From: Pomphorhynchus laevis
Lineage: Eukaryota > Acanthocephala > Palaeacanthocephala > Echinorhynchida > Pomphorhynchidae
DNA: 64,000 nucleotides
NCBI GenBank assembly: GCA_012934845.2
Contig: WNNJ02001392.1
Coordinates: forward strand, 1 to 64,000
Direction: 5' to 3'
The notes beneath the pieces are model-generated. The model did not search any database. It worked only from the letters and a program-made list of their open reading frames with translations, and had not been told where the DNA came from. Below, in pieces: positions 10,670-18,768 of the stretch. Position numbers and translations under genes: made by a program. The stretch's first letter is position 1, and every line of letters begins with the position of its first letter.

Positions 10670-11236
10670 AGACATTTTTTCATTTAATTTTATTAGAGTT
10701 TACGATTAAATTTTAATTACTATTTTATTTTACTATTATAATGTAGTTTTGTTAACTATTAAAACTTTTTCGATTATCTATTTTATTATTTTATCTGATT
10801 TATTATCTGATTATATATTGATTTAACTGATAAATATTTGATTATCTGCTCAACTATTGAGAAATAAATCAAAAATAAATTTGTTTTATTTATTTAGTTT
10901 TAATAAAAGCTTATTTATTCAGTTATAAAGCCGTTATATAAAACTTAATTGTGATTGCAAATGGTAATCTCATTTGTAAATGATATTTAGTATGCTTATT
11001 CTATATTATGACATAACATTGACTTATGCGTAGTACAATAAATAATTTATTTTTTAAAGAATGATTTGTATAATTATTTATGCAGAAATTAATTAAAAAT
11101 TTAATTTAAATTATCGAATATACATCAAAATATTTTATCTTAATTTTTATTTTAATTTCCTGTATTTTTAATACTCTATAAGATAACGAAATAATTTAAA
11201 ATTTTATATTTTAAATAAATCTAAGATAAAATTAAT
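10670..11236. other. AT-rich MIOS 3' flank, no gene seen
   Basis: Very AT-rich sequence. It should hold the MIOS 3' untranslated region. No coding potential or recognisable repeat was seen until the minisatellite begins. Confidence 0.5.
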
Positions 11237-12110
11237 AATCAATAAGATTAATCATTGGTAAGATTCCTAATCATCGATAAAATTAATCATAGATAAGATT
11301 AGTTATCGATAAAATTAATCATAGATAAGAATAATCATCGATAAGATTAATAACCGATAAGATTAATCATCAATAAGATTAATCATTAATAAGATTAATC
11401 ATCGATAAGATTAATCATCAATAAGATTAATCATAGATAAGATTAATTATAAATAAGATTAATTAGCGATAAGATTAATTAGCAATAAGATTAATCATCG
11501 ATAAGATTAATCATCGATAATATTAATCATCGATATGATTAATCATCAATAAGATTAATCATCGATAAGATTAATCATCGATAATATTAATCATCAATAA
11601 GATTAATCATCGATAAAATTTTATCATTGATAAGAATTATAATCGATAAGATTAATCAGAGATAAGATTAATCAGAGATAAGATTAATCAGAGATAAGAT
11701 TAATCATAGATAAGATAAGTCATATATAAGATTAATTATCGATAAGATTAATCACCGACAAGATTAATCATCGATAAGATTAATCATCGATAAGATTAAT
11801 CATCGATAAGATTAATCATCGATAAGATTAATCATCGATAAGATTAATCATCGATAAGATTAATCATCGATAAGATTAATCATCGATAAGATTAATCATC
11901 GATAAGATTAATCATAGATAAGATTAATTATCGATCAGATTAGTCAGCGACAAGATTAAGCATCGATAATAAATATCATCGATAAGATTAATTATCAATA
12001 AAATTAATCATCGATAAGATTAATCATTGATAAAATTAATCATCGATAAGATTAATCATTAATCAGATTAATCATCGGTAAGACTAAACATTGATAAGAT
12101 TAACCATCAC
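11237..12110. repeat. 16-bp minisatellite, about 54 units
   Basis: Tandem repeat of GATAAGATTAATCATC with point variants (CATA, CATT, TATC). Units at 11770-11920 are almost perfect, while those at the flanks are more degenerate, the usual pattern for an array homogenised in its centre. It abuts the P3 PLE fragment at 12111. Confidence 0.9.
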
Positions 12111-12491
12111 ATGGGGCATGTGGAGAGAATGTTGTTCCCCAAAGAACCACACCTAAAGCCAGCAATATACACACGGTATATAGATGACACATTTTGTTGT
12201 GTCAAGGATAGAGAGCAAGCTAATAAACTTCGTGAGGCAATGGAATTACAATCAGGACTAGAAATAACAATTCAATTCGAGACGAATTCAAAATAAGCTT
12301 TACTTGATGTAGAAGTGGAACGGCAAGACACGAAGCTAAGGCACAAAATGTACATGAAGAGCACAAATGATTGCACGTACACCAACTAATGTAGCGTCTG
12401 CCCTTACCAATACAAAATAAGCGCTTTACAAAGCATGATATATCGTGGGTATAAATTGAGCTTAGACTGACAAACATTCAATCTATAAATA

Positions 12492-13043
12492 ATGCGCATA
12501 AAGCAGCTCTTCACAAATAACAATTATCCAACATGTATTATAGACAAAAAGACAAAAAAAATTGTCAACTCAAAAGTGATCAAACCCGAGAAGTTATCGA
12601 ATGCGACAGATACGGTTCATTTTTACTACGGAAACCAGTATACGAGTCAATACAAGAAGAACGAAGGCACATTAAGAGGCATATTAAACAGATGTATAAG
12701 GTCAGAAAATACAATAAGGCTACGCATATACTACAAGGGCAGAAAATTGAAATCTTTAATAATCAGGGACCAACGAACAAAGAACGAAATCTGCAAAGTT
12801 GTGTATCATTTCAATTGCTATGAAGCCGGATGTAAGGCCAGGAACACATATATAGGCTACACAACTCAACTCTTGCGAGACCGAATTCGCCAACATACAT
12901 ACAATGGTGATATCCGAAAACACTTTGAAAATGCACACAAAAGAGTGCCTACATTTCAAGAAATTTTCAACAGCACAATCGTCATTTTCCGAAACACACG
13001 TAAAGAAGATCTACAGTTGTTGGAATCTCTATCAATAAAATAA
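12492..13043 (+). CDS. P3 GIY-YIG endonuclease region (open frame, partial ORF)
   Basis: 183 codons. The N-terminal half is the basic linker that follows the RT in PLEs (YYGNQYTSQYKKNEG, RLRIYYKGRKLKSLII). A Cys-containing stretch (CYEAGC) precedes the nuclease core: NTYIGYT, then R and H spaced as in GIY-YIG enzymes, then H near KHFENAH. In PLEs this domain nicks target DNA for reverse transcription. The first ATG is not a true start; the frame is the end of a longer broken ORF. Confidence 0.75.
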   Translation: MRIKQLFTNNNYPTCIIDKKTKKIVNSKVIKPEKLSNATDTVHFYYGNQYTSQYKKNEGTLRGILNRCIRSENTIRLRIYYKGRKLKSLIIRDQRTKNEICKVVYHFNCYEAGCKARNTYIGYTTQLLRDRIRQHTYNGDIRKHFENAHKRVPTFQEIFNSTIVIFRNTRKEDLQLLESLSIK

Positions 13044-13189
13044 ATGAGTCCTAAGCTTAATACGAAGGACAAGGGATTCGTTAGAACACTTAAGGTGTTT
13101 TGAGTCCCAAAATAATTTCACTAATTACCACTACATATTGTCATTATATTTAACGTTTCATGCTTATTTTATTCTAGATTTTCTGATGA

Positions 13190-13230
13190 TGGTAACAGAC
13201 GATTACCGAAATTCTAATAAATATGAACTT
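13190..13230 (+). ncRNA. Hammerhead-like motif at P3 3' end (candidate)
   Basis: CTGATGA is followed by a small stem (GGTAA with TTACC) and then GAAA, the order of a hammerhead core, about 150 nt after the P3 stop codon. PLEs are known to carry hammerhead ribozymes near their ends. Stem I is weak here and there is one extra base after CTGATGA, so activity is doubtful. Confidence 0.35.
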
Positions 13231-13249
13231 TCTGTTTTTTGTGAGGCAA

Positions 13250-13559
13250 AATGGCTTTCTACACGAATTTTTAAACTATCAGCACAACCTGCAATCAATC
13301 AATTTATAAATTTATAAATTTATATAAATTTATAAATATAAACATATAATATTCTAATTTATTTTCTATTATAATATAAAACAAAGGATTGATAAAGCAA
13401 AAACTCATAATTTAGGGTTAATTGCTGAAAATAGTGAATTAAGGAAAATGCTATCAAAATGGTATAAATATAGATTTAATTTTTTCAATTGAATTTATTA
13501 TAACAAACAGAAATTGAAAATTAAACTTGAAAAAATTTGTCAATCCTCGTAAACTTATC
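13250..13559. other. AT-rich spacer, nothing recognised
   Basis: Low-complexity AT-rich DNA between the P3 element and the GC-richer RT-bearing element relic. No open frame or repeat boundary could be assigned. Confidence 0.4.
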
Positions 13560-14633
13560 ACGGTCTACCGCGAAATAAGCTACACATATCAACAATTTAA
13601 TATTTCATGTTTTGGCAGAGAGGCTCTCAAGTCCAGAGTCTTGGCGCTAAGAGGGATTTTGCGATGAAACTAATTGCGTAGGAATGTCGATTTTAAAGAT
13701 GCTGGCGAACTTATAGGAACCGGAAACATGGTAACGCGAATTCCTTAGGCAACGATGTGATACTCTGGCCAAGGCAACTCTAAGTGATCCGCAAATTTAC
13801 GAAGCAATGATATATTTCCTGCCCGTTTTATCCGCCGTTCTTTCCTCAATTGTCCATATGACGAATTTTGGCGTAATTTCTGCTCCACCATTCGTCGAAA
13901 AGGTTAGTGAGAAGAAACTCATTCGCTCCACATCTAATATCCTCTCAAGGTATCGATTCCTCTTTCTCGCCTCGTGATAACTGTGTGAATTGTCAGGGGT
14001 ACTCTGGGAATAGGAAGGAGCATTGGAGTTGAATACGACTATGTCATAAAGGACCGCTTATTCCCATTTCCCAAGAGACTAGTGCATAATATATCTGAGC
14101 GGGCTTCTCGATCTCTTGTTGTATTAGGCGAATCAAAGACGTGCGATGGGTGTACTGGATCTAGAACGGGTTCGGCCTCTACGCACGAAGAAACCCTGAT
14201 GAAGTATCTTGCTATTATGTCGCGTAGTGAATTATGTCGAGTAATTTGCAAACCACCTTTTTTACACTACAATGCTTGTGCCATATTGTTGGGTTTTCCA
14301 CATACACGATAACGGGACGTCTAAACACGTGAGGCCATGTCTTGAATTTATCGCGTATCGAAATTCACGAGCAGAAAGGCGACAGTTCTCACTTTCGATT
14401 GACCTTACAGATAACCACAAGGAGGCACCTTTTTCCCTGGCGTATAGGGTGGTGTTGAGCAATAGGGATGGTCTAGACTCCTTTATGCTTTCGAGAATCG
14501 CCGCCCAAAAGTTTGACTTCTGACGAACAATCGTTCTAATCGTCTCCTGCATTGCTTCCCCCTCGGGTCAACAGATTTCAATGTATGAAATAACAATAGA
14601 TGCCAACCGTGTTCCAATTCATGCATCACCGAT

Positions 14634-14704
14634 ATATCGCGATCTATCTATAGATCGCGATATGTTCGTCCTAAGGACAGGTTTGACATGTCCTTAGGAC
14701 GAAC
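14634..14704. repeat. Two adjacent perfect hairpins
   Basis: 14634-14647 is the exact reverse complement of 14650-14663 with a 2-nt loop. 14664-14679 is the exact reverse complement of 14689-14704 with a 9-nt loop. They are immediately adjacent and lie within the RT-bearing element relic. Confidence 0.9.
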
Positions 14705-15100
14705 GCCCACCTGTGCTGCATAGAGTGAGTTAAACAAATGTGAGCACACTGTGGATCAATTGCGGCAACCTTGGCCAAGCGGCTTACAAGCGACACCCTA
14801 TTTCAGACTCTTTTGACGATCCACTCGTCTGTAAACTCTTTTAAGCCTATTGAAGATCCAAGGACTTCGGCTCCATCTTATCTTATCGTAATTGCGGAAT
14901 CAACAAAAACCTCTTCCGCGTGCTTGCTGTTAGAGTGGTGAACGAGAGGGCAGCATTTTGCGTGGTTACAGTGGAAGCCATAAGCCGGACCTTCAGCTAT
15001 CACGAAATTTAGAGCCTAAAGGCATACTCCGACTGATCCCACGACATTCTCATCGTCTGCGTACCATTTATGCGTGGCTGAAGGTACGCGACTTTGTAGA

Positions 15101-15207
15101 CGATCGATCAGATGAAGTGACGTTGCTGCATATGCAACCATCGAAATCGGACGGGTACCGATTTCGATGGTTGCATATGCAGCAACGTCACTTCCTCTGA
15201 TCGATCG
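15101..15207. repeat. 50-bp inverted repeat (one mismatch), 7-nt loop
   Basis: Arms 15101-15150 and 15158-15207 are reverse complements except for one base. It sits exactly where the RT-bearing element should continue after its motif B, so it marks an insertion or rearrangement junction. The ends read GATCGATC on both sides. Confidence 0.9.
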
Positions 15208-16047
15208 TGTGAAAATCTGGCACCCTGTGTGAAACCTTCGGGTGGGTACCAGATTTCATTATTTACCGTCATAATTCCCCTTCCTACGTATAAATTGGCT
15301 AAGACACCATTAAGGGCCGGCCATAAGAACTGCGTATTCCGAAGCGCCAACTTCCTGTTAACAAAATTGAATGCGTTTGAAGCGTTCACCATTAAGATAC
15401 AGTTACTCGAGTCACTTTCAAACTTTAATCTGAGATCGTGAATTACTTGCTCAACTCCACATTGTTGACCGGCACATAATTAAACACTGCCTGCGATCGT
15501 CTGAATGTGCTTGCTTATTTTTCGAAGAATAACTTTGCTGGTTATTCTGCGAGGACCCTCACATATTCCTATTGGCCTGACGCCAGTCTTCTTGTTAAGA
15601 GCTACTAGTCTGATCGCAGTTAATCCCATAACACAACTGACATGAATCTGTTTCGATGCCATACGAATTGCGAGGTCAGCCATCGCCTCCGCCAACGCCC
15701 TTGAATCGTTTTTAAAGTTGCAGAGAAAGGAGCGCCACATTGATGCGTAGGTTCCGGATGGGCCTGCAGATCCCTTTGTTCGTAGTTCGCCTCCACTATC
15801 TAGGTCGCATCGATTGATGAAAATATTATTGGGTGAAAAGGCATACTGTCGCTCAATGGTTTCTTTCGGATGACACACGACATAATCTCGGCCGCTTCAG
15901 AATGTTTCTCCTCGACGATTGAACTTACACTCTTACCATCTACTTGGAGGATAGACTGTGTATTTCACCAAATGACCCCTCCTTTTCAAGAATCCGAGTA
16001 GCACGAGTTGTGTTGGCAATTAAAATATGTTTACAGAAGTCTGTCTT

Positions 16048-16893
16048 CTAATATTTTGAAATTAATACTAATATAAAACACTATTTCAGTATTAATTCTA
16101 CAAAAGAATTTTTAGAACAGACAAAAGGAATAAATTTTCAAAATATAAATACATACGATTTTAGTACGCTTTATACAAATCTAGATTAAGTAGATACTAA
16201 AGAAGCGTTAGTAAAATTAATTAATCTTATATTAGGAAAAAGATATACATATATATGTTATAATAATTATAACGCCTATCTAACAAAAATTAAACCATCA
16301 AATAAATATAAATATATGAATAAAATTGAATTAATATAATCCTTAAATATTTTGATAAATCAAAATTGTTTAAAGGTAGGGAAATCTATATTTGGACAAA
16401 TAAAAGGTATTCCAATGGAAGGTAATAGTAGACCAATTATAGCTGACTCATTTTTAAGCTTTATAGAATATAAAATTGTTCATAGCTGTTTAATAAATAA
16501 ATCTATATTATGATTTTTATTATGAAATATATGTTTCGATCTATTGATGATATATGTATATTTTATTCTTGGAATTTTTATTCAATTAGTGAACAAATTT
16601 ATCCAGGTAGCTTAATTCTCAAAATACCCAATATTAATGATAAAGAAAGTATATATCTTGATATGAACATTAAATTAACATTAACTAAAACTACTTTTAA
16701 TTCATATCGTAAAGATGACATTTTTAAATTTACAAGAAACATATTTTTGCATGAACATTTATGCATACCATATAATATAAATATAATACATTAAATAATG
16801 AAATTTTAAGAATTGCAACAATTCGTAACGATATTAGTTTTCTTCAAAATCATTTAAATAATTTAATAGATGCATATTTTAAACTAGGTTACT
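16048..16893 (+). mobile_element. P1 Penelope-like element, RT segment without 3' end
   Basis: Starts in the RT before motif A and shows motif A (DFSTLYTNL, near 16159), a motif B variant (PMEGNSRPI, near 16415) and a motif C variant (RSIDDI, near 16540). Motif C has Ser for Tyr and there are internal stops. It is cut abruptly inside the YFKLGY region at about 16893, before the 3' block, where the Gypsy-associated sequence begins. Confidence 0.7.
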
Positions 16894-16949
16894 GAACCGA
16901 GGCGAACAACAACAAAAGGCTTTATGCGAATATCTGAAAACATAACATA

Positions 16950-17527
16950 TAAATATCAGTACATTCTCCCAACGATATAATCAGACAAATAGTTCGGTGA
17001 TCGACACATACGTGTCGATCGTCGAAATTCCATTGACGGGATCTGCTGTAGATCTACTTGTTGCTCTTGACAATTGTGAACTTTATTCAGATCATAATTC
17101 TCATTAGGTATATGCGACGCTGAGCTTGTAGCACTGTTATTTGAATCCACCTCTGTTTGTAAATTGTGGATATCCGGAGTAAACATTGCAGGGGGGTGAA
17201 TCGTCCATCTGGCAATTTTGAGATATGTTGGATTCTTCGAATACATTTTGATTACAGTTATTGGGAGCTAGATATTGAGTTGAAATGTGAGTCTATTTTC
17301 CATTAGGGTATCGAACTAGAGCGTAGTTCTCGTTGGCATGAATAAGCTCTGCGCGATCTACAAGTGGATCGTTTTTACTAATACGGTTGAAATTCTTTAC
17401 AAAGATAGGTCCAGGATTGATTAATCACTCAGGTAAGCTGACTCCCTTAGCTGATCTGCGATTGAATTTGAATATACGTCATGAGGCGTTTCATTAGTCG
17501 AAGTGTTTTCATTAGTCACCTTAAAAA
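16950..17527 (-). mobile_element. Ty3/Gypsy relic, pol C-terminal part
   Basis: Fossil. Contains the tail downstream of integrase, with the RRSTR...P.YLSDY-type ending. It is continuous in order and orientation with the integrase part resuming at about 21736, so LINE A inserted between them. The element is broken; no terminal repeats were identified. Confidence 0.6.
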
Positions 17528-17607
17528 AGTTTGAGATCTAAAGTAAATACAAGACTATATATAACAAGAGACTTTACTCTGATAAAGTCTGAATATCCAT
17601 ACATATA

Positions 17608-18768
17608 ATGGTCAAACAGAGGAAGACTACAAAGCGAGGTGATGCTGCCAAGTTCGTGGATTATCAGGTTCGGTGTTCAAGTGAAGATTGTCATGTGTGG
17701 ACAAGTGTTTCAGTTCCCGGGGAAAAGAAAACAGCTCTGTCTAATGCATCTTTCTACTGCGGGTACTGCTGCGCATCTTTGATAAATGATTTGAAGACGG
17801 AATCTACCCCCTTGGTTGTCGGTCAGTCGAGTTGTAATTCTCTTGGACCCATATCAGCTCCACCAATTCCAAAAAGCATAAGTGCCGGTCAAAGTAAGAA
17901 AGTTCTTATTTCCAAATCTACTAAGAATGTTGAAAATTCCAGTCATAGTGATGGAAGCTATTCTAACTCTATATATCCCTCCTCAAGTCTTAACTCTATA
18001 TATCCCTCCTCAAGTCTTGCAAATAATCCAATGAATATAGATTTAACTGTAGAGGGTGAGACTGTAGCCATGGATGTTCCAGTGCATTTGCCTGATGTTA
18101 CTAATGATGAAAATACATATTGTCAGGTTTTGAATCATGGTCACATGTCTGATAATGGGACTGTCAAAAAGAAGGAACAAGCGTCAAAGATAAGTCAACA
18201 TATACTATCCGCAGTGTCACGTGACAGTCTCGAATTGCAAATTGGTAATAATAGGAAACACACCGCTGATCGATGTAGATCTGTTATTCTGGCCAATGTA
18301 AGAGAATCTTTATTTGAGAACGCACAAGTACGTCTTAACGAGGACGTCCAGAGTGTGAGATTTATATTGACGCAGGTACTTGGTTCTTGCAATGTGGATA
18401 TTGTCAAACGTGTTAAACTCGTTGCATTATTTCGACTGGGTAAGCGTGATACACTTAGTAATAGGCCGCGTTTACTCAAGGCCGTATTTAGAGAGCAGTC
18501 ACATGCTGAGTTAATTCTTCGGAATTCATATCGTTTAAAAGGATCCCATGTTAGTCTCTTAAAAGATCTTGACGCTCTTCAAAGGGAGAAATTGTCTCAA
18601 GCTAAGAAAGAACTTGCATCTCGTGTTGCACTTGGTGAGAGCAATCTATGTGTGCAAAATTTTCAAGTAGTGAGGCGACGCATTCGAATCAGTTGGTCCC
18701 CATTAGAAGTATCGCCTCTTATGAATGTGGAGGGTTTTGGCAAGGTCTTACAGCATATAAGTGCCTAG
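17608..18768 (+). CDS. LINE A ORF1 protein (386 aa), zinc-binding N-terminus
   Basis: Starts MVKQRKTTKRGD. Residues 22-55 hold C-x4-C-x-VW ... YCGYCC, a PHD-like or related zinc-binding pattern also seen in LINE B and LINE C ORF1. A Ser-rich linker includes a duplicated SIYPSSSLNSIYPSSSL-type segment. The C-terminal third (from about residue 225) holds the conserved ORF1 block NVRES...LFRLGKR...RPRLLKAVF...L..SYRLKG...FQVVRR. ORF1 proteins of this LINE group bind RNA. The frame overlaps ORF2 in the -1 register and contains A-AAT-TTT at 18657-18663, a possible slip site. Confidence 0.88.
   Translation: MVKQRKTTKRGDAAKFVDYQVRCSSEDCHVWTSVSVPGEKKTALSNASFYCGYCCASLINDLKTESTPLVVGQSSCNSLGPISAPPIPKSISAGQSKKVLISKSTKNVENSSHSDGSYSNSIYPSSSLNSIYPSSSLANNPMNIDLTVEGETVAMDVPVHLPDVTNDENTYCQVLNHGHMSDNGTVKKKEQASKISQHILSAVSRDSLELQIGNNRKHTADRCRSVILANVRESLFENAQVRLNEDVQSVRFILTQVLGSCNVDIVKRVKLVALFRLGKRDTLSNRPRLLKAVFREQSHAELILRNSYRLKGSHVSLLKDLDALQREKLSQAKKELASRVALGESNLCVQNFQVVRRRIRISWSPLEVSPLMNVEGFGKVLQHISA

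Larger units (their letters stand above)
12111..13250 (+). mobile_element. Penelope-like element P3, 3' part with GIY-YIG endonuclease
   Basis: Starts inside the RT with TRYIDDTFCCVKDREQANKL (motif C), breaks in frame after about 12295 and 12390, then runs open from 12492 to 13043. That 183-codon part contains FYYGNQYTSQYKKNEGTLRG and NTYIGYTTQLLRDRIRQHTY, a GIY-YIG nuclease with its Arg and His, and ends ESLSIK. This RT plus GIY-YIG order is diagnostic of PLEs. It is 5' truncated against the minisatellite. P1 and P3 are clearly different families, since P1 has no endonuclease. Confidence 0.82.
13560..15990 (-). mobile_element. RT-bearing element relic (RPIGI...LRRI family), class uncertain
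   Basis: A GC-richer block. On the - strand 15878-15480 encodes LVALNKKTGVRPIGICEGP and ITSKVILRKI. 15392-15230 encodes a motif A-like VNASNAFNFVNRK and motif B-like EGFTQGA. 14552-14262 encodes EKGASLWLSVRSIE, then a Cys/His segment and RHNSLRDIIA. I recognise this order from RT proteins common in invertebrate and cnidarian genomes that end in a Cys/His plus nuclease-like region. Whether it is a LINE with a restriction-like endonuclease I infer only. The coding frame is broken many times and contains three hairpins. Confidence 0.6.
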
